A stretch of 64,000 nt of DNA from Mycobacterium sp. NBC_00419 (lineage in GTDB: Bacteria > Actinomycetota > Actinomycetes > Mycobacteriales > Mycobacteriaceae), in assembly GCF_036023875.1 (NCBI RefSeq), contig NZ_CP107931.1, positions 124,001 to 188,000 on the forward strand, given 5' to 3'. Positions 8,632-17,295 of the stretch are shown here, piece after piece. The notes below the pieces were generated by a model. It worked only from the letters and a program-made list of their open reading frames with translations. It was not told the origin of the DNA and ran no database searches. The position numbers and the translations under genes were made by a program. Position 1 is the stretch's first letter, and each line of letters opens with the position of its first letter.

Positions 8632-9132
8632 ATGGGTCAGTGGTCGCGTAATGAGTTGGAGTCGGCTTTCGCCGCGCACAAGCAGGTTGTCGTGGGAATC
8701 GGCGAGACGTGGAACTGGGCGCGGTTCGCCGACCAGTTCACCGAGGACGCCACCTACGTCGAACACTCCTACGGGACGTTCACCGGCCGCGAGCAGATCC
8801 GCGATTGGATCGTCAAGACCATGAGCACCTTCCCGGGCCGGGAGATGCCGTTCTATCCGTCGACCTGGCATTCGGTCGACGAGGAGAAGGGCTGGGTGAT
8901 CTGCGAATTCCAGAACCGGATGCGCGATCCCGGTGACGGCAGCATCCACGAAGCGCCCAACATCTCGGTGCTCAAGTACGCCGGCGACGGGCTGTGGAGC
9001 TACGAGGAAGACGCCTACAACCCGATGAACTTCGTGCCGATGGTGCGCGGCTACATCCAGCGGTGCAAGGAGCTGGGTACCGCGTCCGATGACGCGATCG
9101 CGTTCGCCCGCAAGATGGGCTGGGAGTCCTAG
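8632..9132 (+). CDS. SnoaL/NTF2-like protein
   Basis: A 166-residue cone-fold protein. The motif NWARFADQFTEDATYVEHSYGTFTGREQIRDWIVKTM is the standard SnoaL-like helix-strand opening, and later strands contain WVICEFQNRM and EAPNISVLKYAGDGLWSYEEDAYNP. Members are small hydrolases, isomerases or ligand-binding proteins. It lies 34 bases after the SRPBCC gene on the same strand, so co-transcription is likely. The substrate is unknown. Its stop shares CTAG with the next, convergent gene. Confidence 0.82.
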   Translation: MGQWSRNELESAFAAHKQVVVGIGETWNWARFADQFTEDATYVEHSYGTFTGREQIRDWIVKTMSTFPGREMPFYPSTWHSVDEEKGWVICEFQNRMRDPGDGSIHEAPNISVLKYAGDGLWSYEEDAYNPMNFVPMVRGYIQRCKELGTASDDAIAFARKMGWES

Positions 9133-9317
9133 TCGGGGCTTCCCTCGCTGCTGTCGAAGAAGCTCCACTGCCCGTCGTGCTCGACCTCCATCCGCCAGCC
9201 GAGCTCGTGGTAGTTGCCCGCGGAGTCGGCGAACCAGGCATGTGCGTCTTCGGCGCTGTCGATGTCCTTGGTCTCGGCGACGGTGCCGGTGGGGTCGATC
9301 ACTCGGTAGGTAGCCAT
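9129..9317 (-). CDS. Small conserved hypothetical protein
   Basis: A 62-residue acidic protein from ATG 9317. It begins MATYRVIDPTGTVAE and contains HAWFADSAGNYHELGWRMEVEHDGQWSFFD, so it is probably a small beta-sheet domain rich in Trp and His. It overlaps the SnoaL-like gene tail to tail by four bases. I do not recognise a function. Confidence 0.6.
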   Translation of the reverse strand: MATYRVIDPTGTVAETKDIDSAEDAHAWFADSAGNYHELGWRMEVEHDGQWSFFDSSEGSPD

Positions 9318-9357
9318 GCACTCAGCTTTCCCGGCTGGGCGCGGCTCAATCAGAACG

Positions 9358-10602
9358 TCAGAAGTACCCGTTGGCCGGCGGCCACGTGCCGTTGACGGCG
9401 TAGTTTCCGGCCGCGTGTGCCTTGTAGGCCAACGGATTGTGCGTCGAGACGGTCCGCACGTTGCGCCAGTGCCTGTCGAGGTTCAGTGAGCGCGCTGTGG
9501 CTGATGCTCCCCCGGTGTCGAAGAGCCGCTCGGCGGCGGCCAGGGTGAGCCGCTCGGCGATCAACTGCGCCTCGGCGACCACGATCGCCACCCGCGCCAA
9601 CTCGTCGGCGTCGTCGACCCGCCCGGAGTCCACCACGGCATCGAGCGCGTCGGCGGCACCCAGCACCAGGGCCTGTGCGGCAGAAGCGTGCGCCGAGATC
9701 TCGCCCACGGCGTGCAGGGTGAACGGGTCGTCCGCGGCGGAGTCGGCCAGCGAGTGCGCCGCCGGGCGGGCCTTGTTCTGCACATACCAGATGGCGTCGT
9801 CCCGCACCGCCGCGGCGATCCCGGCGGCCACCGCCGCCAGATACAACTGCAGGAATGCGGTGCTGTGGCCGAGGTGATTGCCGTCGGAGACGGTGGTCAC
9901 CTCATGCGGGCGGACCTCGACATCGGTGAATCGGGTGCCGCCGCTGGCCGTGGTGCGCTGCCCGAAACCCTCCCAGTCGTCGAAGAGTTCGACGCCGTCG
10001 CGGTCCACCGGGACGATGGCCTGCAGGTCGCGGCCCTGATCGTCGCTGGCCGACACCGCGATGAGATCGGCGAACAGAGTGCCGGTCGAGTAGAACTTGT
10101 AGCCGTTGAGTCGCAGCACGCCGTCGCCGTCGGCGAGCAGGGTGGTGTCCGCACCCGACGGTGTCTTGCCCTTGGCGTCGGTGATCGCGTTGCCGACGAT
10201 GATCCCGCTGTTGATGCGTGGAAACCATTCTGCGCGTTCAGCTTCGGTCGCCCGGTTGCTCAACAGCCGTTCGGCGAACCCGAAGTGAGGCCGAAGTGCC
10301 TGGGCCACATTGGAACTCCCGCGGGCGATCCGGATCACGGCGGTGAGCACGTCACGCACCGAACCGCCGGGTCCGCCGTAGCGGGCCGGAACCCGCAGCG
10401 TCAGCACACCGGTGCCGCGGATCGCCTCGACACCGTCGTACTGCAGCACCCGGTCACGCTCGGCGGCGGCGTCGGATTCCCGCAGTGCCTCGGCGACTGC
10501 GGTGAGCCGGTCGAGCCGCTGCGCCGGTGACCCGCCGAGTGGTTCGGTGGTGAAACGCGGGCGCGGCGCCACAGGGCGCGCCGCCTCGGAGATCGCGGTC
10601 AT
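9358..10602 (-). CDS. Acyl-CoA dehydrogenase-fold flavin monooxygenase (DszC/SfnC-like)
   Basis: A 414-residue protein starting at ATG 10602. The helical N-terminus, the middle segment GIIVGNAITDAKGKTPSGADTTL followed by LNGYKFYSTGTLFADLI, and the C-terminal helical bundle match the acyl-CoA dehydrogenase fold. HPHEVTT-type and HNPLAYKAHAAGNYAVNG ends are typical of DszC/SfnC and dibenzothiophene-type monooxygenases rather than true beta-oxidation enzymes. It probably uses FMNH2 or FADH2 and oxygen on an organosulfur or aromatic substrate. It sits downstream of the SfnG-like and glutamine-synthetase-like genes on the same strand, 16 bases after the former. No flavin reductase is seen nearby. 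Confidence 0.82.
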   Translation of the reverse strand: MTAISEAARPVAPRPRFTTEPLGGSPAQRLDRLTAVAEALRESDAAAERDRVLQYDGVEAIRGTGVLTLRVPARYGGPGGSVRDVLTAVIRIARGSSNVAQALRPHFGFAERLLSNRATEAERAEWFPRINSGIIVGNAITDAKGKTPSGADTTLLADGDGVLRLNGYKFYSTGTLFADLIAVSASDDQGRDLQAIVPVDRDGVELFDDWEGFGQRTTASGGTRFTDVEVRPHEVTTVSDGNHLGHSTAFLQLYLAAVAAGIAAAVRDDAIWYVQNKARPAAHSLADSAADDPFTLHAVGEISAHASAAQALVLGAADALDAVVDSGRVDDADELARVAIVVAEAQLIAERLTLAAAERLFDTGGASATARSLNLDRHWRNVRTVSTHNPLAYKAHAAGNYAVNGTWPPANGYF

Positions 10603-10618
10603 AGGGTCGGAATCCTTC

Positions 10619-11647
10619 TCAGCGGTAGTGGGCGATGATGTTGTCGGCGAATCGGTCCAGTTCGGACTCGATCGGCTGAAACTGGAGCATGAACAGCTCG
10701 ATGCCTGCGTCGTGGAACGCATCGATCCGCTCGATCACCTGCTCGTAACTGCCGACCAGACCGGCCAGGGTCCCGCCGTTGGAGCCGATGCGGCGGGTGC
10801 CGGCCAGCACCTGGTACATGGCGGTGTTGGGGTCGGTGCCGCCGGAGATCTCCGGGCGCTCCTCGGCGTCGATGAGTGCCTGCAGATACGCTTCCTCGGC
10901 TTTGGCCTCCGCCTCGGTCTCGCGGGCGATCACGAACGCCGACAGGCCGAACCGCAGCGGCCCGCGGTCGCGTGGTCGGCGGCGCAGGTCATCGATGAGC
11001 TCCGCGGTGTCGGCCAACGGCCTGCCGTTGATGAAGTACACGTCACCGCGGGACGCCCCGAGCGTTCGGCCGGGCTCTGACTCCCCGCCGACGTAGATCG
11101 GTGGAAGCTCCTGCGGGACAGGGCGAACCAGCGCCTGCTGGCCGAGTCCGTCACCGATCGAGACGTGCTTGCCGCGCCACAGATCCACCACGGTGTCGAG
11201 CCACTGCTGGGTGTAGGCGTAGCGGTCGTCGTGCTGCAGCGGGTCCCAGGGAAGGCCAAGGCCCAGCGCCTCCAGCTCGGGCAGGAACCACCCGGTGACC
11301 ACGTTGATCGACAGCCGGCCACCGGAGATGTCGGCGACGTTAGCCGCGATCTTGGCGAACACCAACGGGTTGAACAACAGTGGCTTGATGGCACCGATCA
11401 GCTCGATGCTGGAGGTGGCCTCGGCCAGCGCGGCCAGCGTCGACCAGGTCTCCAGGACGTCGTTCTCGGTGTTGCTGGGGTGGATGACATGCTGGGCCAG
11501 CAGGGTCGCGTCGAACCCGGCTCGCTCGGCACGCAACAGCAGGTCCCGGTTGCGCCGGTAGCTGGGGTCCGGCTTGTCGTCCGGATGCTCGCGGGCGCCG
11601 TGGTTTCCGTAGACCGGCGCCCACACCCCGAATCGCGGCCCGCTCAT
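10619..11647 (-). CDS. FMNH2-dependent monooxygenase of the luciferase family (SfnG/SsuD-like)
   Basis: A 342-residue two-component flavin monooxygenase, of the type that cleaves C-S bonds in sulfones or sulfonates. Landmarks are the start RFGVWAPVYGN, LLRAERAGFDATLLAQHVI, KIAANVADISGGRLSINVVTGWF, HDDRYAYTQQWLDTVVDLW, and PPIYVGGESEPGRTL. These are close to SfnG (dimethylsulfone monooxygenase). Its ATG (11647-11645) overlaps the TGA of the ligase gene by four bases (ATGA), indicating translational coupling. The exact substrate cannot be read from sequence. Confidence 0.85.
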   Translation of the reverse strand: MSGPRFGVWAPVYGNHGAREHPDDKPDPSYRRNRDLLLRAERAGFDATLLAQHVIHPSNTENDVLETWSTLAALAEATSSIELIGAIKPLLFNPLVFAKIAANVADISGGRLSINVVTGWFLPELEALGLGLPWDPLQHDDRYAYTQQWLDTVVDLWRGKHVSIGDGLGQQALVRPVPQELPPIYVGGESEPGRTLGASRGDVYFINGRPLADTAELIDDLRRRPRDRGPLRFGLSAFVIARETEAEAKAEEAYLQALIDAEERPEISGGTDPNTAMYQVLAGTRRIGSNGGTLAGLVGSYEQVIERIDAFHDAGIELFMLQFQPIESELDRFADNIIAHYR

Positions 11648-13008
11648 GAGGTGGTCAGGTAGCGCTGGCGTTCCCAGTCGCTGACGTGGCTGGTGTAGGA
11701 CTGCCATTCGCTGCGGGCGATCGCGATGAAGTCGGTCACCGAATCCGCGCCAAGGATTTCCAGGATCGTGTCATCCTGGGCGGCCAGCGCCAGCGCGGTG
11801 CCCAGCGAGTCGGGCAGCGGCGAGCCCTTGCCGTAGAGATTGCCCTCGCCACCGGGCGGCGGCAACCGACGCGCCTCGATTCCGGCGACCACGGCGGCCA
11901 GGGCCGAGGCCACCAACCAGTACGGGTTGGAATCCGATGCACCCGTGCGTAATTCGACGCGGGTGCCCTCCGGTGACTCGACCAGCGACCGGATCGCCGC
12001 GCTGCGGTTGTCCCGGCTCCAGTTGACCGTATCCGGGGCGAAGGAGTCCGGTGTGTAGCGACGGTAGGCGTTGACCGAGTGCGCGCCGAACAGGGTGATC
12101 GACGGCAGATGCTCGAGCAGGCCCGCGATCGCGAAGAGCTCCAGCTCGTTCTCGGCGCCGTCGACTGGGGCGAAAGCCGGCTGCCCGTCGCGCCACAACG
12201 AGATATGCAGGTGCGCAGAGCTTCCCGACTGATCGGAGAACGGTTTGGGCATGAAGCTGGCAACCTTGCCGTGCTTGCGCGCGACCTCCTTGGCGGCGTA
12301 CTTCAGCCGGGCGCTGTCGTCGGCGGCGTCCAGCGCCTCGGCGTAGACCAGGTTGGTTTCCACCTGGCCGGGGCCGTACTCGGTCTGCACACCCTCCAGG
12401 CGGGTGAAGGCGTCGAGTGTTTCGTAGAGGTCGGTCAGCAGCGGGTCGAGGGTGTTGGCGTTCTCCAGCGAGTAGGCGTGAATGTCATTTTGCACCGGCG
12501 ACCCGTCGCGTTCGAGCAGATAGAACTCGAACTCGACACCGACCTTCGCGGTGTAGCCCAGCGAGGCCAGCCGTGCCAGCACGCGGCGCAGCACCCCACG
12601 CGGATCGAGCAGCGAGGGCGTGCCGTCGGGCCGCTTGATATCTGAGATCACGTGGCCCACGCCGGGCCGCCACGGCAGCGGGTGATACGTCGAGAAGTCC
12701 GGGATGGCGTGGACGTCGGAGTACCCGTCGTCCCAGTTGGTCAGCCGCAGGCCGTCGATGACGGTGCCGTCGGTGTTCCAGCCCAGAGCCGCCTCGCAGA
12801 AGGCGAATCCGTGCCGCGCCCGTTCCAGGAACTGCTTGGCGGGAATGCGCTTGCCGGCCGCGTGGCCGAACGGATCGCTCCAGGCCACCTCGATCTCGCG
12901 CAGCGTGCCGTCGTTCAACCGGCGCAGCAGCTCGGCCTCGGCGTCGGACCCTGTGCGGTCACCGGCACCGATGACATGATCGCGCGCGGACACAATGGTT
13001 TCGGACAT
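11644..13008 (-). CDS. Glutamine synthetase-like ligase (GlnA/PuuA superfamily)
   Basis: A 454-residue type I glutamine synthetase fold. It contains VGVEFEFYLLERDG (metal-binding Glu pair), TEYGPGQVETNL, KPFSDQSGSSAHLHISL (the conserved His-x-His loop), NRSAAIR (ATP/Pi binding) and GASDSNPYWLVASALAAVVAGIEAR. The tyrosine adenylylation loop of housekeeping GlnA is not evident. Members like this usually gamma-glutamylate an amine instead of ammonia. Being coupled by ATGA to an SfnG-like monooxygenase, it may activate an amino-organosulfur compound; this is inference. Confidence 0.85.
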   Translation of the reverse strand: MSETIVSARDHVIGAGDRTGSDAEAELLRRLNDGTLREIEVAWSDPFGHAAGKRIPAKQFLERARHGFAFCEAALGWNTDGTVIDGLRLTNWDDGYSDVHAIPDFSTYHPLPWRPGVGHVISDIKRPDGTPSLLDPRGVLRRVLARLASLGYTAKVGVEFEFYLLERDGSPVQNDIHAYSLENANTLDPLLTDLYETLDAFTRLEGVQTEYGPGQVETNLVYAEALDAADDSARLKYAAKEVARKHGKVASFMPKPFSDQSGSSAHLHISLWRDGQPAFAPVDGAENELELFAIAGLLEHLPSITLFGAHSVNAYRRYTPDSFAPDTVNWSRDNRSAAIRSLVESPEGTRVELRTGASDSNPYWLVASALAAVVAGIEARRLPPPGGEGNLYGKGSPLPDSLGTALALAAQDDTILEILGADSVTDFIAIARSEWQSYTSHVSDWERQRYLTTS

Positions 13009-13143
13009 GGCAGGAACGCTAAGGACCGGGCCATGCTCACACCAGGTTTGACGTCACCGTGCGGCACCCGACGTAACATGGCGTCACATAACGGAATTCA
13101 CGCGTTGCGGCGACGGCCGCGGTGGGTACTGTCGGGACATGCG

Positions 13144-13914
13144 ATGTTCGGGCCTACGACGATGACACATTCGATCCGAAATCTCTGTCCCAGAGGCAAA
13201 CAGCGGCTGCGGGTCGGTGCAACACCGGTGCCGCACGCCGAGATTCTCGACCACGTCCGGGCGGATCTGCTCGACGGCAACATCGATCTGCAGATCGAGG
13301 TGCTCGAGGATTTCGACGAACTCAACACCGCGCTGGCCGCGGGCCGGCTGGACGCGAACTTCTTCCAGTACCGGCCCTTCCTGGCGGACTTCAACCGCCG
13401 CAGCGCCGCCACCCTGGTCCCGGTCGTGCCGATTCACATCGAACCGTTCGGCGTTTACTCCTGCCATGTCGGCGATATCGAGGCAGTGCCGGAGTACGCC
13501 GAGGTCGCCCTGCCGTCGGACCCGGTCAACGTCGGCCGGTCGCTGGCGATGCTGCAACACCTGGGCCTGCTGGAGTGCTCGCCGGTGCAGGGCCGGCCAC
13601 TGGCCGTGCGTGACGTGCGCGCCAATCCGCTGCGGCTGATCCTCAAGGAGATCAGCGGCTGGCTGCTCGGTGACGTCGTCGAGGACTTCGACCTGGTGTT
13701 CCTGTTCGGCTACCAGGCCGTGGCACTGGGCGTGGACACCCGCGCCGCGCTGTGCTGCGACCGCGACAACCCGCGCTACGCCGAGTACCTGGTGGCCCGC
13801 CACGACAACCACGACAGCGAACCGATTCGGGCCCTGGGTGCCGCCCTCAATTCGCCGGCCACCCGCGAGTTCATCGCCACCACCTATGCCGGACAGCTGG
13901 TGCCGGCGTTCTGA
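13144..13914 (+). CDS. MetQ/NlpA-like substrate-binding protein lacking a signal peptide
   Basis: A 256-residue protein from ATG 13144 (ATG 13162 would give 250). LRVGATPVPHAEILDHVRADL, DLQIEVLEDFDELNTALAAGRLDANFFQYRPFLADFN and HIEPFGVYS match the methionine/D-methionine-binding MetQ (NlpA) family, and VDPSNVGRSL-like sequence follows as SDPVNVGRSLAMLQ. No hydrophobic signal or lipobox Cys precedes the domain in this frame, and no MetN or MetI gene is nearby. It is divergent from the glutamine-synthetase-like gene with 135 bases between. It could be a cytosolic ligand sensor or an orphan; function is inferred only from fold. Confidence 0.8.
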   Translation: MFGPTTMTHSIRNLCPRGKQRLRVGATPVPHAEILDHVRADLLDGNIDLQIEVLEDFDELNTALAAGRLDANFFQYRPFLADFNRRSAATLVPVVPIHIEPFGVYSCHVGDIEAVPEYAEVALPSDPVNVGRSLAMLQHLGLLECSPVQGRPLAVRDVRANPLRLILKEISGWLLGDVVEDFDLVFLFGYQAVALGVDTRAALCCDRDNPRYAEYLVARHDNHDSEPIRALGAALNSPATREFIATTYAGQLVPAF

Positions 13915-13973
13915 GCGCACAGTTGTGCTCACGTCGACGCTAAACCTGTTTCGGGCAGCCCCGGCGGCGCACA

Positions 13974-14555
13974 GTGGTCGGCGTGTACCAAGCTGGTGGG
14001 CCCCTGCCTCCCACACCGCGCTCCGACGCCTCGGTCCGGGTGGTGCTCGTTCTGGAGGTACCCGCGGCGAACGGTGAGATTTCCACCCGCGCAGCGCAAC
14101 TCGCCGACGAGTTCGGCAACCTGGTGTCCCATTCCATTCCCGGTGTCCGGGCCCGCAAAGCGGTGATCACGGTGGGCAACACGCAGGTGCGCCGCCCCGT
14201 GGACAGCCCTGGCCAGCAGCGGCCCGGATTGGTGATCGACCGTCCCGGACGTGAGGTCCTCGTCGACGGTCGCCGGATCGACCTGACCTTCCGCGAATTC
14301 GAGTTGCTGGCCTACCTGTCGAGCTTCCCGCGCCGGGCGGTCACCCGCTCCGAACTGATGCGCGAGGTCTGGGACGGCGACCACGAGGAGATCGCGGCGG
14401 CGATCTCACACCGCACGGTCGACACCCATGTCCGCCGGGTACGCGCCAAGCTCGGTCCCTACGCCCGCGCCCTGACCACGGTGCGCGGACACGGCTACCG
14501 TTTCGATCCCGGCCGCGACGTCGTCAACGTGGGCCCGGTCCGCCGCCCCGCCTGA
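13974..14555 (+). CDS. Stand-alone winged-helix regulator (OmpR/PhoB-type DNA-binding domain)
   Basis: A 193-residue protein from a GTG start. The C-terminal half (about residues 85-178) is a complete OmpR-type winged helix: GREVLVDGRRIDLTFREFELLAYL, then RRAVTRSELMREVW, then RTVDTHVRRVRAKLG and VRGHGYRF. The first 80 residues are not a receiver domain: no acidic pocket or phosphorylatable Asp pattern is visible, but VRVVLVLEVP and RKAVITVGN look like strands. It probably binds DNA without two-component phosphorylation. It lies 59 bases downstream of the MetQ-like gene, so it may regulate the sulfur/nitrogen module. Confidence 0.82.
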   Translation: MVGVYQAGGPLPPTPRSDASVRVVLVLEVPAANGEISTRAAQLADEFGNLVSHSIPGVRARKAVITVGNTQVRRPVDSPGQQRPGLVIDRPGREVLVDGRRIDLTFREFELLAYLSSFPRRAVTRSELMREVWDGDHEEIAAAISHRTVDTHVRRVRAKLGPYARALTTVRGHGYRFDPGRDVVNVGPVRRPA

Positions 14556-14679
14556 GCGCGTTCACGGCTCGATGCCGCGTCATCGATTCGCAAGCTTGCC
14601 CTACCTCCGAAACGATCACGGCTCACAGCGCCGGACTCTAGTGTCGAGCCCACAGCCACCAAGGAGGGCACGAATCCAC

Positions 14680-15963
14680 ATGGGCATCGCCACTCGAGTC
14701 AACGGTCAGGCGCCACCGGACATCGCGTTGAGCGACATCAATCTGGGCACCTTCGAGTTCTGGCAACAAGACGACAACCTGCGTGACGGCGCGTTCGCGA
14801 CCCTGCGCCGCGAGGCCCCCATCACGTTCTTCCACGAGGTCGAGTACGAGGGCGTGCCGGCCGGCCCCGGCCACTGGGCGTTGACCAAACTCGACGACGT
14901 CTACTACGCCAGCCGCCACCCCGACATCTTCAGCTCCTACCCCAACATCACCATCGGTGACCAGATCCCCGAGGTCGCCGAGTACTTCGGCTCGATGATC
15001 GCCCTGGACGACCCGCGGCACGCCCGGCTGCGCAGTATCGTGCGCAGCGCGTTCACCCCCAAGGTCGTGGCCCGCACCGAAGCCTCGGTGCGCGACCGCG
15101 CCCGCAGCCTGGTGGCGTCAATGATCGAGAACCACCCCGACGGCAACGGCGAACTGGTGACCGAACTGTCCGGGCCCCTGCCGCTGCAGGTGATCTGCGA
15201 CATGATGGGCATCCCCGAGTCCGACCATCAGCAAATTTTCCACTGGACCAACATCATTCTCGGCTTCGGCGACCCCGATCTGACCACCGATTTCGACGAG
15301 TTCATGAAGGTCGCCATCGACATCGGGGCCTACGCCACCGCCCTTGCCGAGGACCGCCGCAGCAATCCGCGCGAGGACCTGACCACCGCACTGGTGGCCG
15401 CCGAGGTCGACGGGGAGCGGCTCACCTCCGCCGAGATCGCGTCGTTCTTCATCCTGCTGGCCGTCGCCGGCAACGAGACCACCCGCAACGCGATCAGTCA
15501 CGGCGTGCTGGCCCTGACCCGCTACCCAGATCAGCGCCGGACCTGGTGGGGCGACTTCGAGGCCACCACACCCAGCGCGGTCGAGGAGATCGTGCGCTGG
15601 GCCTCCCCGGTGATCTACATGCGGCGCACCGTGACCCGCGACATCGAACTGAGCGGGGTGACGATGGCCGAGGGTGACAAGGTCACCATGTGGTACGCCT
15701 CGGCCAACCGCGACGAGGAGAAGTTCGACAACCCGTGGCTCTTCGACGTCACCCGCAACCCGAACCACCACGTCGGATTCGGCGGCGGCGGAGCGCATTT
15801 CTGCCTGGGCGCCAACCTTGCCCGCCGCGAGATCGCGGTGCTGTTCGAGGAGTTGCACAACCACATCCCCGACATCGCGGTCACCGAGGAGCCGGCGATG
15901 CTGCTCTCGGCGTTCATCCACGGGATCAAGCGGCTGCCGGTGAGCTGGACCCCGCCGCGATGA
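14680..15963 (+). CDS. cyp124: Cytochrome P450 CYP124 (methyl-branched lipid omega-hydroxylase)
   Basis: A 427-residue P450 with a strong AAGGAGGG ribosome site (14661-14668) ahead of ATG 14680. The I-helix oxygen-activation motif is AGNETT (263-268), the ExxR is Glu303-Arg306, and the heme loop FGGGGAHFCLG has the thiolate Cys375. The N-terminus GIATRVNG and the segments DGAFATLRREAPI, SRHPDIFSSYPNITI and HWTNIILGFGDPDL match recalled M. tuberculosis CYP124 (Rv2266), which hydroxylates the chain end of branched lipids and sterol side chains. The stop overlaps the start of the next P450 gene (ATGA). Confidence 0.92.
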   Translation: MGIATRVNGQAPPDIALSDINLGTFEFWQQDDNLRDGAFATLRREAPITFFHEVEYEGVPAGPGHWALTKLDDVYYASRHPDIFSSYPNITIGDQIPEVAEYFGSMIALDDPRHARLRSIVRSAFTPKVVARTEASVRDRARSLVASMIENHPDGNGELVTELSGPLPLQVICDMMGIPESDHQQIFHWTNIILGFGDPDLTTDFDEFMKVAIDIGAYATALAEDRRSNPREDLTTALVAAEVDGERLTSAEIASFFILLAVAGNETTRNAISHGVLALTRYPDQRRTWWGDFEATTPSAVEEIVRWASPVIYMRRTVTRDIELSGVTMAEGDKVTMWYASANRDEEKFDNPWLFDVTRNPNHHVGFGGGGAHFCLGANLARREIAVLFEELHNHIPDIAVTEEPAMLLSAFIHGIKRLPVSWTPPR

Positions 15964-17267
15964 AGCAGCGGCTGCACTGGTTCGCCATGCACGGCGTGGT
16001 GCGCGCCGTGGCGGGGTTCTCGGCCCGCCGGGGCGACCCGCAGGCCCGCCTTGTCGCCGACCCCGCCGTGCGTGCCGATCCGGTGCCGTTCTACGACGAG
16101 CTGCGGGCACTGGGTCCGCTGGTGCGGTCCCGGGTGAGTTATCTGACCGTCGACCACGCGATCGCCAACGACGTGCTGCGCTCCGAGGATTTCCGGGTGA
16201 TCTCGCTGGGCGCCAATCTGCCGGCGCCGCTGCGCTGGCTGGAACGACGCACCCGCGACGGTCTGTTGCACCCGCTGCGGCCGCCGTCGCTACTGGCGGT
16301 CGAACCGCCGACACACACCCGCTACCGCAAGACGGTGTCCTCGGTGTTCACCAGCCGGGCGGTGGCCGCATTGCGGGACGGCGTCGAGGACGCCGCGGGG
16401 GAACTGCTCGACGGGCTCGACGGCCGCGGTGTCGTCGACATCGTGGCCCGGTACTGCTCGCAGCTGCCCGTCGCCGTGATCAGCGACATCCTCGGGGTGC
16501 CCGAGCGTGACCGGCCCCTGGTGCTGGAGTTCGGTGAGCTGGCCGCTCCCAGCCTCGACGTGGGCCTGTCGTGGCAGCAGTACCAACGGGTGCAGCACGG
16601 CATCGCCGGGTTCAACTCGTGGCTTGCGGCTCATCTGCGCACGCTGCGCGAGCATCCCGGTGAGGACCTGATGAGCCAGCTGATCCAGGTCGCCGACGAC
16701 GGTGCGCTGCTCGACGAGACCGAGCTGCAGGCCACCGCCGGGTTGGTGCTGGCGGCCGGGTTCGAGACCACGGTGAACCTGCTGGGCAACGGAATTCGGT
16801 TGTTGCTGAACTCCCCCGACCAATTGGCCGTGCTGGCAGCCGATCCCTCGCTGTGGCCGAATGCTGTGGAAGAGATCCTGCGGTTGGAGTCGCCGGTGCA
16901 GCTGTCGGCACGGGTGGCGCGTACCGACACCGAGATCGCGGGAACGACGGTCAGGGCAGGCGAATTGGTGGTGACCTATCTGGCCGCCGCCAACCGGGAC
17001 CCCGCGGTGTTCACCGACCCGCACCGTTTCGACGTGCGCCGCGAGAACGCCGGCAAGCACCTCGCCTTCTCCGGTGGACGGCATTTCTGCCTCGGGGCCG
17101 CACTTGCCCGCACCGAAGGCGAGGTCGGGCTGCGCCGGTTCTTCACGCACTTCCCGGAAGTGCAACTGGCCGGCCTGGGCACCCGCCGCGACACCCGGGT
17201 GCTGCGGGGTTGGGCCGAACTACCGGTGAGCCTCGGCACCGCCGGGCTGATCCCGTCGCGCGACTGA
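15960..17267 (+). CDS. cyp140: Cytochrome P450 CYP140
   Basis: A 435-residue P450 starting at ATG 15960 inside the CYP124 stop (ATGA), so the pair is translationally coupled. KQRLHWFAMHGVVRAVAG, DPVPFYDELRALGPLVRSR and PLRWLERRTRDGLLHPLR match recalled CYP140 (Rv1880c). The I-helix is AAGFETTVN, ExxR is EEILR, and the heme loop SGGRHFCLG has Cys377. CYP140 has no established substrate. Coupling to CYP124 suggests the two may act on the same lipid class here. Redox partners are not in the window. Confidence 0.92.
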   Translation: MKQRLHWFAMHGVVRAVAGFSARRGDPQARLVADPAVRADPVPFYDELRALGPLVRSRVSYLTVDHAIANDVLRSEDFRVISLGANLPAPLRWLERRTRDGLLHPLRPPSLLAVEPPTHTRYRKTVSSVFTSRAVAALRDGVEDAAGELLDGLDGRGVVDIVARYCSQLPVAVISDILGVPERDRPLVLEFGELAAPSLDVGLSWQQYQRVQHGIAGFNSWLAAHLRTLREHPGEDLMSQLIQVADDGALLDETELQATAGLVLAAGFETTVNLLGNGIRLLLNSPDQLAVLAADPSLWPNAVEEILRLESPVQLSARVARTDTEIAGTTVRAGELVVTYLAAANRDPAVFTDPHRFDVRRENAGKHLAFSGGRHFCLGAALARTEGEVGLRRFFTHFPEVQLAGLGTRRDTRVLRGWAELPVSLGTAGLIPSRD

Positions 17268-17295
17268 CCGGGCGTCTCCTGCTGCGGGTTGGTTG

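Noticed and set aside
13048..13079. TTGACG with TAACAT as a promoter of the MetQ-like gene
   Set aside because: The spacer is 20 bases, longer than normal, so I did not list it.
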